DNA of 64,000 bases. Origin: Thamnaconus septentrionalis (lineage: Eukaryota; Chordata; Actinopteri; Tetraodontiformes; Monacanthidae). A program made the position numbers and the translations under genes. The notes beneath the pieces are model-generated. The model worked only from the letters and a program-made list of their open reading frames with translations, was not told the DNA's origin and did no database searches. Shown here piece after piece: positions 1 to 9,550 of the stretch (positions within the stretch are counted from its first letter, which is position 1; the number at the start of each line of letters is the position of its first letter). The stretch lies in contig CM020501.1 of the NCBI GenBank assembly GCA_009823395.1, positions 32,648,493-32,712,492 of the forward strand, read 5' to 3'.

Positions 1-431
1 CATATCTGCAAATGTTGCCACAGTCCGTTGCTATAATGTGTCTATATTTGAATGTCCTAAAGTGTCAGACTTTAGATACAAATTTGCCTACATCTTCCAT
101 TTTTGTTAGATGGTGAATTAAAAGACCAACCTGTCAATCATTTGTAAAATAATATCTCTATGAATCCCATTCATTCATTTGTGTCAAGTGTAGTAGCACA
201 TTGTTTTTTTCTGGTGGCTTTGGGCGTCCTCTTCTGTCCAACATGTGCCACTGTGGCTGCTTGAATGTAAAAAAAATCAAAAAACGATGTAATAAAAATT
301 AATTGGCAAAAGGTAAAATACATCTGGTCAATTATATGTTAAAAAAAGATTAAACAAATTGTATAAATGTAGCACAGTTTTATCAGTTTTATGACATCTA
401 AAAAAAAAAATCCCTCACCTTGCTTATCTCA

Positions 432-640
432 GGGTAACATGGTGGCGCAGTGGTTAGAGCTGTAGCATCACATCAAGAAGGTCATGGGTTCGGTCCCAGC
501 CTGGGGTCTTTCTCTGTGGATTTTGCATGTTCTCCTGTGCCTGCATGGGATTTCTCCGTGTTCTCCCAGAGTCCAAAACATGCATGTGAGGCAAACTGGG
601 AACACTAAATTGTCCAGATGTTAGTGGGTGAGGTATCCGT
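432..640 (+). repeat. tRNA-headed SINE-like interspersed element
   Basis: It starts with a box A-like TGGCGCAGTGG and has a box B-like GGTTCGGTCCC about 45 bases later, the internal RNA polymerase III promoter of tRNA-derived elements. The body with the CATGCATGTGAGG motif is the kind found all over fish genomes. The same insertion sits at about 19268 and 34022 inside the duplicated block, so it predates the duplication. The 3' end is approximate. Confidence 0.65.
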
Positions 641-973
641 GGAAAAGGATAATTAGATGGTTTTGCATACATTTTCAAAAAGTGGAGGAAGAAAGGAAGT
701 ACAGGACGGACTGGTATCCATTGCAGGGAATTCCTAGGCAAGCTAGAGAGGTACATAGGACTTCACACTCTAAACTCTCAACAAAAGTTAAACTAAACTG
801 ACTGTTGCATCATGTAAGTAGGGAATTTCAGGGAATTGAAAGTTCAGATGAGATGTGGAAAAGATGATGAAATGCAATTGTCTGAGGGATTGAGGAGGAG
901 GATGATTGCGGACTTTGCTCAGAGATAATTGTGTTGCACTACTCTTGTCTTCCTCAGACACAGCAGCTCAAGT

Positions 974-1003
974 ATGAGTGTGCATGATGGCAGTGAACCT
1001 TAA
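974..1003 (+). promoter_or_regulatory. Conserved upstream ORFs ahead of the receptor start (copy 1)
   Basis: A nine-codon ORF (974-1003, MSVHDGSEP) precedes the receptor start. A second upstream ATG pair at 984/987 opens a 31-codon ORF that overlaps the receptor start in another frame and ends at 1079. The same arrangement is present ahead of the other full-length copies, with small changes at 8081. If these bases lie in the mRNA they would lower or gate translation of the receptor. The transcript itself is not visible here. Confidence 0.5.
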
Positions 1004-1012
1004 CGCTGCACT

Positions 1013-2005
1013 ATGGACAACCTGGGAGAAACCCAGCTCTGCTTCCCTCAGCTACACAACTTGTCCTGCAAGCGACTGATTCGTCCTCACTCTGAGACCA
1101 TCTTCTTCTACATGCTGCTCTCCAGCATCTCCGTCCTGACCGTCGTCCTCAATCTGCTGGTCATCATCTCCATCTCCCACTTCAAGCAGCTCCACACCCC
1201 TACCAACCTGCTTCTCCTCTCCCTTGCTGTCTCTGACCTGCTGGTGGGGCTGCTAGTGATGCCTACAGAGACACTACGTTTTGTGGAGAGCTGCTGGATT
1301 CTGGGTGAACTCATGTGTGCACTGTCTGAGATTGTGAGCTTTACGCTCACTTCAGCCTCTGTGGGCAACATGGTGCTCATATCCATTGATCGATATGTTG
1401 CTATATGTTATCCTCTGCAGTATCCTGGCACCAACACTCGCAGTCGGATGCAGTTGTGTGTGTGTCTGTGCTGGGCCTGCTCTTTTCTCTACAATGGACT
1501 GATTTTAAAAGATCATCTGAGGCAGCCGGACCGATACAATTCTTGCTTGGGGGAGTGCCTGGTACTTATTGATTATGTGTCTGGAACTGTTGATCTTGTT
1601 GTTACGTTCTTTGGGCCATGCTCAGCCATTGTTTTTCTGTACTTGAGAGTGTTTTTCGTGGCAGTTTCTCAGGCTCGAGCCTTACGGTCTCACATTACTG
1701 TCATTCCTGTCGCTTCAGTTTCAGTCACGGCAAAGAAATCAGAGAAAAAAGCAGCCCGAACTCTGGGTATTGTCATTCTGGTCTTTCTGATGAGTTTCTG
1801 TCCGTATTACTACCCTTCTCTGGCAGGCCAGGACATTACAAACAGCGCTTCCTCTTGGACAATTGTGACGTGGGTGTTTTATTTTAATTCTTGTCTGAAT
1901 CCAATCATATATGCTTTTTTCTATCCCTGGTTTAGAAAAACAGTCAGGCTCATTGTGACGTGGAAGATATGTCAACAGAACTCCTCTCATACAAATATAT
2001 TTTGA
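1013..2005 (+). CDS. Trace-amine-associated receptor-like GPCR, copy 1 (A type, intact)
   Basis: Intact single-exon receptor of 330 aa, probably an olfactory amine receptor in the plasma membrane of sensory neurons. Visible landmarks are N47 (1.50) in helix 1, D75 (2.50), C102 (3.25), the DRY motif at 126-128, W287 and Y290 (7.40 and 7.43) and NPIIY at 296-300 followed by FFYPWFRK, a TAAR signature. N16 in the N-terminal NLS is a likely glycosylation site, and the second extracellular loop has two cysteines (178, 182). The classical amine aspartate 3.32 is Ser109, while D194 sits at 5.42, eight residues before P202. The helix-6 toggle tryptophan is Phe262. Family and non-classical TAAR class are well supported; the ligand is unknown. 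This start is used because every copy shares it. Confidence 0.93.
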   Translation: MDNLGETQLCFPQLHNLSCKRLIRPHSETIFFYMLLSSISVLTVVLNLLVIISISHFKQLHTPTNLLLLSLAVSDLLVGLLVMPTETLRFVESCWILGELMCALSEIVSFTLTSASVGNMVLISIDRYVAICYPLQYPGTNTRSRMQLCVCLCWACSFLYNGLILKDHLRQPDRYNSCLGECLVLIDYVSGTVDLVVTFFGPCSAIVFLYLRVFFVAVSQARALRSHITVIPVASVSVTAKKSEKKAARTLGIVILVFLMSFCPYYYPSLAGQDITNSASSWTIVTWVFYFNSCLNPIIYAFFYPWFRKTVRLIVTWKICQQNSSHTNIF

Positions 2006-2912
2006 AATGTAGGTGTAATGTAGTATGTGAAAAGTGTCATTGAAATATATTATATCGACCAATTAAAAAAGGACATCATCAACAAGATTTTTCTAAATTC
2101 TGAAAATGAGGATTAAAAAGGTTTTGAATGTGAATATTAAACTGTTTTCACAGCAGGCATCTGGATGGGAAAAGTTGTGGCTGAGATTCAGGTGTAATCT
2201 CTTAATGTAACAGTATACTAACGTAACAAAACAATGGTAAATTCAGTTTTATAGGAATTGAGGGAGTAAGACTTTTTGCCTGATTATAAAATATAATTTA
2301 AAAAAATTTATAAAGTACAGTTAACAAGTAATAAAACAGTGTTTCACTGATGCAACAGAATGTTAGGGATGAGAAAAGTCTTTGGTTGATACTCTGAGTA
2401 ATACATTCTCTTAGAATTAAGAAACCTGTCTCTTCAACTGACAAATCAATGAATATATCTTGACAATGAAGAATGCTTGAATATATTAGAATTTAAATGG
2501 ACATACAAAACAATATAATAAATGTGGAGTTTTTGCACAGGTGTGCAATAGTAAACAGAAAGTTGTGGGTTTTTTTTGGATTAATATTGTGTAAATAAAG
2601 AATTAATGTGTTTATGGTCTACATTTATATTTCCACTTTGGTGGATGACAAAGTACAATATTTCAGTTGCATATTCAAATGCATGATGGTCTCCTTTTTA
2701 TGCACATTACACTATATTTGCATTTCATATATTTAAGAAAGAAAAATTAAAGATCACTTAAGGTGACATTAATCCTCAGACATAACCAGTGACCAATGAT
2801 ATTAATTTAAAACATTACTTTGAACTGTTAGCTATATGTCTTAGGTTTTTAACTATGTGTCAAGGAAAATATTTATTACAAGACTGTCTGTAACATATTA
2901 AGTTTCCTTAGG
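2006..2912. other. A-type receptor 3' flank, no gene
   Basis: AT-rich spacer, nearly identical to the sequence after copies 6 (20843), 8 (26971), 11 (35597) and 12 (39006). It has AATAAA-type motifs (for example around 2515 and 2595) that could serve in polyadenylation. I see no coding signal. Confidence 0.7.
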
Positions 2913-3765
2913 GGCCGTTTAAATGAATACGAGTGTCTCTGAAAGTACAAAAATATTTTTGCAGTTTGGGCTTGCGTTTACACGAAGTCAGCATTTTCAC
3001 TGAAACCGTTCCTCAAGGTGGATTTTTTTTTGGCGCCGCCTTGCCAGGATTCATGTAGACGCCAAAAGCGATCTTTTTTCCAAACGCTGATGTCCCAGCT
3101 CTAAATCCCTGCCCTGCCCTGCAACCTGAGCGGCTGTGAGGTGCAGATGACCACTCAAAACAACAACCACATCAGGCAGCGGACTTGTTACCGCAAACAA
3201 TAATGAACAAAAACACACGATGCTCATGGATCCATCGTGGATTGTGTGCAAAGTGAAAATAAACAGAACATGAGTGATTTGCAAACCTCCTGTTTTACTT
3301 TTTATTGATTTTCTTTTGGGTTGGCAGACTGGGATATTGAGGCAGGAAACCTAAATAACAAAAATGTTCGCGAACTTTGACTGGTACGACTCCCAGTCAA
3401 CCTTAACATGGACATTTTAAGGCTTTGTGTTCTAAAGTAACTGGAAGCAGCAGTTCAACTCTGTCGTTTATCCACACCGTCTTTTCACCAGCAATCTTAC
3501 TTTCTATTCTCAGTGGCGCTAATGTTGTTAGCCAGCTACTGCTTCTTGAAACAGGGCGAGCTCCAGGTGTTGTTCTCCTTCTTCCGCCTTCAGGCAGTAA
3601 ACTTTCGGCACCACACCAGGCCGGGCATAAGTACTACATCGTCTTCAGTCATTTGCAGTGCATCCGTGTAAACAGGAACTTTTTTTTGAATAAGCCTTCG
3701 TGTAAATGCGTTTTTTTTTCGGGTGCGGTTTCAAAAAAAATTTGACTCCGTGTAAACGCCCCCTA
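2913..3765. mobile_element. MITE-like DNA element carried in the receptor repeat unit
   Basis: The left end (TTAGGGGCCGTTTAAATGA) and the reverse complement of the right end (TTAGGGGGCGTTTACACGGA) form an imperfect terminal inverted repeat. The interior has several GTTTACACG-like motifs and no transposase. Copies occur at about 21752-22603, 24480-25323, 27870-28375 (truncated), 36502-37359 and 39911-40704. They sit at equal positions in the unit, so they spread with the receptors and not by separate insertions. A 77-codon antisense ORF inside it is a by-product of this copying. Superfamily is uncertain, perhaps Harbinger-like. Confidence 0.6.
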
Positions 3766-4418
3766 AATTAAAACCTGGAGTATTGATTGATTTATTAGAA
3801 TGGAACTGCAATCAACTTGTAACAAAACTATAAGAACTATAGAAATTAACTAATTTTCTTTTGAAATTGTTTTTTTCTCTTTCTCCAGAAGATTAAACTC
3901 TCCATACTCACACGCTGGATCCTCTCATTTGAATTTCAGTCAAATAAGAAAGATTTGGTTTGTGATGCATGGATGTTGTTCCTGTCTGCAAATATTCTCA
4001 TACAGTCTGTTGCCATAATAAGGCACAGTGTTTCTATTTAAACATCCAAAGGTGTCAGTCTTCAGATGAAAATTAACTTATGGCTTCTGTTTTCTGTTTG
4101 ATGCTGAGGTACAAGGCAAGCCAGTCAATCATTTGTTCAGCAATTCATAGACAGGCCAGAGGCACATGAGGCTTTCAACTCTAAACTCTCAACAAAGTCT
4201 AGTTGAACTGACCTGTTGCATCATGTAAATAGGGAATTCTTGGAGAAGGTGGGATGAGACATAGGAAAGATGATGAAACGCAATTGTCTTGGGAATTAAG
4301 GAAGAGGATGACTGGGGACTTTGCTCAGAGATAATTGTGTTGCACTACTCTTGTCTCCCTCAGACACAGCAGCTCAAGTATGAGTGTGCATGATGGCAGT
4401 GAACCTTAACGCTGCACT
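3766..4418. other. B-type receptor 5' flank
   Basis: Spacer shared with the 5' flanks of copies 7, 8 and 12. Its last 150 bases hold the conserved promoter-proximal block: a TTGGGAATTA stretch, a TAATTG homeodomain-type site near 4331 and a pyrimidine-rich CTCCCTCAG that looks like a 3' splice site, followed by the conserved upstream ORFs. Confidence 0.6.
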
Positions 4419-5408
4419 ATGGACAACCTGGGAGAAACCCAGCTCTGCTTCCCTCAGCTACACAACTTGTCCTGCAAACGACTGATTCGTCCTCACTCTG
4501 AGACCATCTTCTTCTACATACTGCTCTCCAGCATCTCCGTCCTGACCGTAGTCCTCAATCTGCTGGTCATCATCTCCATCTCCCACTTCAAGCAGCTCCA
4601 CACCCCTACCAATCTGCTTCTCCTCTCCCTTGCTGTCTCTGACCTGCTGGTGGGGCTGCTAGTTATGCCTCCAGAGACACTACGTGTTGTAGAGCTGCTG
4701 GATTCTGGGTGACCTCATGTGTGCATTGTCTGAGATGTGAGCTTTACGCTCACTTCAGCCTCTGTGGGCAACATGGTGCTCATATCCATTGACCGATATG
4801 TTGCTATATGTTATCCTCTGCAGTATCCTGGCACCATCACTCGCAGTCGGTTGCAGTTGTGTGTGTGTCTGTGCTGGGCCTGCTGTTTTCTCTACAATGG
4901 ACTGATTCTTAAAGATCATCTGAGGCAGCCGGACCGATACAATTCTTGCTTGGGGGAGTGCCTGGTACTTATTGATTATGTGTCTGGAACTGTTGATCTT
5001 GTTGTTACGTTCTTTGGGTCATGCTCAGCCATTGTTTTTCTGTACTTGAGAGTGTTTTTCGTGGCAGTGTCTCAGGCTCGAGCCTTACGGTCTCACATTA
5101 CTGTCATTCCTGTCGGTTCAGTTTCAGTCACGGCAAAGAAATCAGAGAAAAAAGCAGCCCGAACTCTGGGTATTGTCATTCTGGTCTTTCTGATGAGTTT
5201 CTGCCCGTATTACTACCCTTCTCTGGCAGGCCAGGACATTACAACCGGCACTTTCTCTTGGACAATTGTGCTGTGGGTGTTTTATATCAATTCTTGTCTG
5301 AACCCGATCATATATGCTTTTTTCTATCCCTGGTTTAGAAAAACAGTCAGGCTCATTGTGACGTGGAAGATACGTCAACAGAACTCCTCTCAGACAAATA
5401 TCCTTTGA
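4419..5408 (+). pseudogene. TAAR-like receptor copy 2 (B type), broken by two small deletions
   Basis: Full-length receptor sequence with two lesions in the loop 1 to helix 3 region. Two bases are missing from a short AG repeat near 4692, and one T is missing near 4734. Together they remove three bases, so the frame is restored, but the stretch between reads a TGA stop at 4710-4712. The remaining 223 codons (from 4737) are open and keep DRY, the 5.42 aspartate and NPIIY. The helix-5 proline 5.50 is replaced by serine (FFGSCSA), as in copy 11. The 3' flank differs from that of the other B copies. Probably not functional unless the lesions are sequencing errors. Confidence 0.85.
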
Positions 5409-6248
5409 TCTGTACATCTGTGTTGTGTATGAAAACTTGTCAGCCAAATAGATTATATCTAAGAAGAGCAGAACATAATCAACCAGATCTCTCTAAATCC
5501 TCATAATGAGGGTTAGAAAATAAGCTGTGAATGTGAATATTAAACAACTATGTTGTCACAGAGGTCATTAGTGCAAGAAAACAGTTGGTGGGATGCAGGT
5601 GTAATCTCTAAATATAAAGGTGTAACATGCTGCTGAAAGTGTTAAGTTCAGTTTTATAAGCATTGTGGGAGTAGGAATGTCGCCCGATTAGAAAATATCA
5701 TTTGAACACATCTATGAATTGAAGGTAAGATGTAAGAAAACAATGCAACACTGATTAGGTATGAGAAAACTTTCACACCTTCTCCTTGCCAGAATTAAGA
5801 AACCATGCAAGATAAGTGAATATATTTTGACATTGTAAAATGTTTTAATTAAATAACATCTACATGGGCATTTTCAACAATATAATAAATGTTTTTTTTA
5901 AGATGTGAAATTGTAAGCATAGAAAATTGTGTATGTTTTTGAATGATAGTGTGTCAATGAAGAACAAATTGCAGTTTGTAAACATTTATATTTCCACTTT
6001 GGACAAACTTGTAAGAAAATACTATATTTCAGTTGCATAATAAAACAAGAGATAATGTTCTCCTTTTTATGGGATTACACTACATCTGTGTTTCATGCAT
6101 TGAAGTAAGAAAAGAAAAATGGGAAGATAGTTTAGATAGATGATAGATGGCAGCATTAACACAAGACACAAATTTAATTAATATGACAGCAGATTAAGCA
6201 TATATATTTAATCTTTCTAAGCATGCAAACTCCACACAGAAAGGCCTC
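5409..6248. other. Spacer after copy 2, no gene
   Basis: AT-rich spacer related to the 3' flanks of copies 4 and 5 (shared motifs such as GTCAGCCAAAT and CACAATGAGGG-like stretches) and not to the A-type flank. I see no coding or RNA gene. Confidence 0.6.
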
Positions 6249-6930
6249 TGTCACACCGTGGTGAGGTTTTGTCTCGTCTTGGGTTTTGTCTCGTCATTTC
6301 CTGTTTTATTTTGACAACTTCCTCTCGTTTCAGATCACAACCTCTCCTCATGTTCCACCTGTTAGTCTGACCCAATTACCCATTGTTTCCAGCTGTGCCT
6401 TGTTACCTTGTGTGTTCAAATAGTCTGCGTTCCCCTTGTCTTGTGCCAGAGTGTCTTCGTCCGTCACGTCTAGCCCTGAACCCGTTCACAGCCACAGCCA
6501 CAGCCACAGCCACAGCCACAGCCACAGCCACAGCCACAGCCACAGCCACAGCCACAGCCACAAGATTCCACAGTAAGACGGTTGTTCCTCGAGGTCGAGT
6601 GATTTTTTTGTTAACGCTAAGTTTTGTTATTAGAATAGGATCTTGTTTACTAGTCAGTCATTTTCCTCCTTGTGAGTGATTTTTCGTTAAAACCTAGATT
6701 TGATATTAGAGTATACTTTTGTTAGTTATTCAGTCCTTTTTCCTCCATGCGAGTGATTTTGATTTTGTTGCCAGCTCAGTGAGATTAGTATTCTTATAGC
6801 CTGTTTATTTGATCTCTCTGATCTGAGGACAATTGCTTGTGAAATAAATTTACTTTTCTGTTAAACCTCTGCGTCTGAGTCCTGCCTCAAGTCCCGGGAC
6901 GCAGCTGAGGCCTTTATCCCCGTTCCGACA
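6249..6930 (+). mobile_element. LTR-like sequence, probably a solo LTR
   Basis: It runs from TGTCACACCG to CCGTTCCGACA, giving the TG...CA ends with inverted TGTC/GACA expected of a retrotransposon LTR. A GAAATAAATTT polyadenylation-type motif lies near 6842. It contains a (CACAGC)n tract. No internal region of the same length class follows, and the next element has a much shorter LTR, so this looks like a separate solo LTR. Confidence 0.5.
6487..6562 (+). repeat. (CACAGC)n minisatellite, about 12 units
   Basis: Perfect hexanucleotide run inside the LTR-like sequence. In one frame it encodes an Ala-Thr repeat, but the surrounding ORF has no other sign of coding. Confidence 0.9.
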
Positions 6931-6936
6931 TCCAAC

Positions 6937-7300
6937 CACTACCTGCCCCGGTCCTGCGTGCCCAAAGACTTGCAGTCAGCTAGGTATGTTTTCATTCGCC
7001 ATGACAGCCATCGAACTCCGTTACAGCCCCCATACAACGGGCCTTTCTGAGTCCTGGAGGCTGGGCTGAAGAACTGTGTGGTGGACATGGAGGGTAAGGC
7101 CGAGCGGATCACAGTAGACCGTCTCAATCCAGCACACCTGGATGTCGACGAGCCTGTTCAGCCGGCCATGTCGCCACGGCGGGGGGTACCCCTGCGGCAG
7201 GTTCTGACCCGGCCCCGGCCCCAGTGCCTACCCGGGTTCGGAGGTCACCCAGGGTCCTGGACCCTCTGCCCGCGAAACGGACCCGTTTTGGCCGGTTAAT
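6937..7300 (+). mobile_element. Gypsy-type retrotransposon pol tail (integrase C-terminal region), decayed
   Basis: Translation gives the usual end of Gypsy pol: a VPKDLQSARYVFIRHD segment, a PPYNGPF segment and then ITVDRLNPAHLDVDEP, the ending shared by many fish Gypsy elements. A TGA near 7048 interrupts the frame. Protease, reverse transcriptase and RNase H are absent. It is followed by a purine tract and a 3' LTR, so this is the 3' end of one truncated insertion. Confidence 0.7.
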
Positions 7301-7381
7301 ACGCCTCCCACCAAGTGGACTGCGGGTGGGGGATGGTTTGCAAGATGCAAAAACTGGATTAGGGTGAATTCTGGGGGGGCC

Positions 7382-7585
7382 TGTGTCGTGACCTACAAAG
7401 GTGGGAAAGCGACAGACCTTCACCTGGTTGGCGGGGTACTTAAGTGGGCGTGACGGGGGCGGAGGTTTGGTGTTTATGTTCCGGGTTCCACGTAGCGCGC
7501 GGTTTTCGAATGTGTTGGAAGTGTGGAGAATAAACACTTGAACCTTCTGCCTTCACTTCTGGGTCTCACTCTCCGCACCTCCACA
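7382..7585 (+). mobile_element. 3' LTR of the Gypsy fragment
   Basis: It begins with TGTGTCGTGACC directly after a G-rich polypurine tract (7373-7379) and ends CCTCCACA. An AATAAA lies near 7528. The purine tract, the TG...CA ends and the pol tail just upstream support an LTR of about 204 bp. The exact right end could be two bases shorter. Confidence 0.65.
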
Positions 7586-8080
7586 CTTTCAAGTGACACC
7601 AATCCTCAGATGAAAATTGTTAGCTCTGTCTCTTAGGTTATAAACTATGTGTAAATGATAATATTCATTAAAAGTTTGTCCGTGACATTAATTCTCCTGA
7701 ATCAAACCTTAGAGCATTGATCAATTTAATGGAATGGAACTGAAATTGAACTGAAATGAACAAAACCTGAAGAATTGTATAAAAACAAACTCATTTTCTT
7801 TTGAAATGGTTCTTTCTCTTTCTACAAAAGATTAGGACTCCAAACTCTTAAGCCAACAAAGTTTAGCTAAACTGACCTGTTGCATCATGTAAATAGGGAA
7901 TTCTTGTAGAAGGTGAGATGAGAGATAGGAAAGATGATGAAATGCAATTGTCTGAGGGATTGAGGAGGAGGATGACTGGGACTTTGCTCAGAGATAATTG
8001 TGTTGCACGACTCTCTCTCATTCAGACACAGCTGATGGAGTATGAAAGAGAATGATGGCAGTGAACCTTAACGCTGCACT
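7586..8080. other. 5' flank of receptor copy 3
   Basis: Array-type 5' flank. The last 200 bases match the other copies, including TAATTG near 7994 and the conserved uORF region. The farther part is only loosely related. Confidence 0.6.
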
Positions 8081-9061
8081 ATGGACAACCTGGGAGAAAC
8101 CCAGCTCTGCTTCCCTCAGCTACACAACTTGTCCTGCAAACGACTGATTCGTCCTCACTCTGAGACCATCTTCTTCTACATACTGCTCTCCAGCATCTCC
8201 GTCCTGACCGTAATCCTCAATCTGCTGGTCATCATCTCCATCTCCCACTTCAAGCAGCTCCACACCCCTACCAACCTGCTTCTCCTCTCCCTTGCTGTCT
8301 CTGACCTGCTGGTGGGGCTGCTAGTGATGCCTCCAGAGGCAGTACGTTTTGTAGAGAGCTGCTGGATTCTGGGTGACCTCATGTGTGCTCTGTCCTACAT
8401 CGTCAGCTTCACGCTCACCTCGGCTTCTGTGGGCAACATGGTGCTCATATCCATTGACCGATATGTTGCTATATGTTATCCTCTGCAGTATCCTGGCACC
8501 GTCACTCGCAGTCGGGTGCAGTTGTGTGTGTGTCTGTGCTGGGCCTGCTCTTTTCTCTACAACGGTCTGTTTCTGAAAGACCATCTGGGGCACCCGGAAA
8601 ATTACTACTCCTGTTTTGGGGAATGCATCCTGAAGTTTAATCACGTGTCTGGAACTGTTGATCTTGTCTTCATGTTCCTTGGGCCATGCTCAGCCATTGT
8701 TGTTCTGTACATGAGAGTGTTTTTCGTGGCAGTGTCTCAGGCTCGAGCCTTACGGTCTCACATTACTGTCATTCCTGTCCGTTCAGTTTCAGTCACGGCA
8801 AAGAAATCAGAGAAAAAAGCAGCCCGAACTCTGGGTATTGTCATTCTGGTCTTTCTGATGAGTTTCTGTCCGTATTACTACCCTTCTCTGGCAGGTCAGG
8901 ACATTTCCATTAGTGCTTCATCTTTGGACATTTTGACTTGGATGTTGTATTTTAATTCTTGTCTGAACCCCATAATTTACGCTTTTTTCTATCCCTGGTT
9001 TAGAAGAGCTATAAAGCTCATTGTGACCTGGAGGATAAACGGACAAGCAAACATTCTTTAA
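8081..9061 (+). CDS. TAAR-like GPCR, copy 3 (intact, most divergent ligand loop)
   Basis: Intact single-exon receptor of 326 aa; the C-tail is four residues shorter than in its neighbours and ends GQANIL. It shares DRY, NPIIY and FFYPWFR with the array, has serine at 3.32 and keeps the helix-5 aspartate at 5.42 (GTVDLV). The second extracellular loop differs strongly from all other copies (GHPENYYSCFGEC, then ILKFNHVSG), helix 5 reads FMFLGP and loop 3 is GQDISISASSLD. These differences cluster where ligands bind, while the first 85 residues are almost identical to the other copies. It probably recognises a different amine; the ligand is unknown. Confidence 0.92.
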   Translation: MDNLGETQLCFPQLHNLSCKRLIRPHSETIFFYILLSSISVLTVILNLLVIISISHFKQLHTPTNLLLLSLAVSDLLVGLLVMPPEAVRFVESCWILGDLMCALSYIVSFTLTSASVGNMVLISIDRYVAICYPLQYPGTVTRSRVQLCVCLCWACSFLYNGLFLKDHLGHPENYYSCFGECILKFNHVSGTVDLVFMFLGPCSAIVVLYMRVFFVAVSQARALRSHITVIPVRSVSVTAKKSEKKAARTLGIVILVFLMSFCPYYYPSLAGQDISISASSLDILTWMLYFNSCLNPIIYAFFYPWFRRAIKLIVTWRINGQANIL

Positions 9062-9195
9062 TGTGCATTTTAGATACTTTTCTCTGACAAGTTCCACCAG
9101 ATTACTGAAGGCAAGATAAAGAATTTTAACTGCTGTTGCTCCGGTATCCATAGATAAATAGCCAGGTTGAAATACACACTTCTTTCATTCTGATT

Positions 9196-9550
9196 GGGGT
9201 GACACGATGGTGTAGTGATCACCACTGAAATGCGCCCCACAGCAAGAAGGTTGGGGGTTCGATCCCGGGTCTGGGCCTTTTCTGCGTGGTGTTTGCCCGT
9301 TCTGCCTGCGTCCGTGCAGGTTCTCTGGCTTCTTTCCACACTCCAAAAACATGCAAGTGAGGTGAATTGGGAGGTCTAAATTGTCCATAGGTGTGTGTGT
9401 GAGTGTGTATGGTTGTTAGTCTTTCTTTTTGGCCCTGCAATGAAGTGGCGACTTGTCCAGGGTGTCAACCTGCCTTTGGCCAATGACAGCAGGGATTTGC
9501 TCCTGCAGACCGGAGTGCACGAGGAAGTGGGTCGAGGAAATGAATGGATG
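9196..9550 (+). repeat. tRNA-headed SINE-like element
   Basis: Older relative of the element at 432. It has a box A-like region (GGTGTAGTGATC), a clear box B-like GGTTCGATCCC, the CATGCAAGTGAGGTGAATTGG body and the typical tail that mentions CCTGCAATGAAGTGGCGAC and ends near GAATGGATGGATG. Fish genomes hold many such copies. Confidence 0.65.

Larger units (their letters stand above)
1..5408 (+). repeat. Segmental duplication block, copy a (A receptor, MITE, B receptor), left end cut by window
   Basis: Bases 1 to about 4418 match 18843-23254 and 33597-38011 nearly base for base, including the spacer repeats, so this is a duplicated block and not just related genes. The block holds an A-type receptor (1013), its 3' flank, a MITE-like element (about 2913-3765), a B-type 5' flank and a B-type receptor (4419). 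The receptor start-to-start distance is 3406 bp, almost the same as in the other two copies (3405 and 3408 bp). The 3' flank of the B receptor here differs from that of the later B copies. The left part continues outside the window. Confidence 0.85.

Noticed and set aside
1108..1386. Antisense ORF of 92 codons opposite helices 1-3, repeated in many copies
   Set aside because: It is open only because the sense strand is conserved; the protein has no family features and changes as the sense codons change.
1618..1887. Sense-strand alternate-frame ORF of 89-105 codons inside each receptor
   Set aside because: Shadow frame over helices 5-7; it follows the receptor's conservation and has no start context of its own.
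3051..3284. 77-codon antisense ORF seen in several spacer units
   Set aside because: It lies inside the MITE-like element and is repeated only because the unit is duplicated.
6383..6679. ORF with an Ala-Thr repeat as an antifreeze-like or secreted protein
   Set aside because: It is the (CACAGC)n tract inside an LTR-like sequence, with no signal peptide or other coding evidence.
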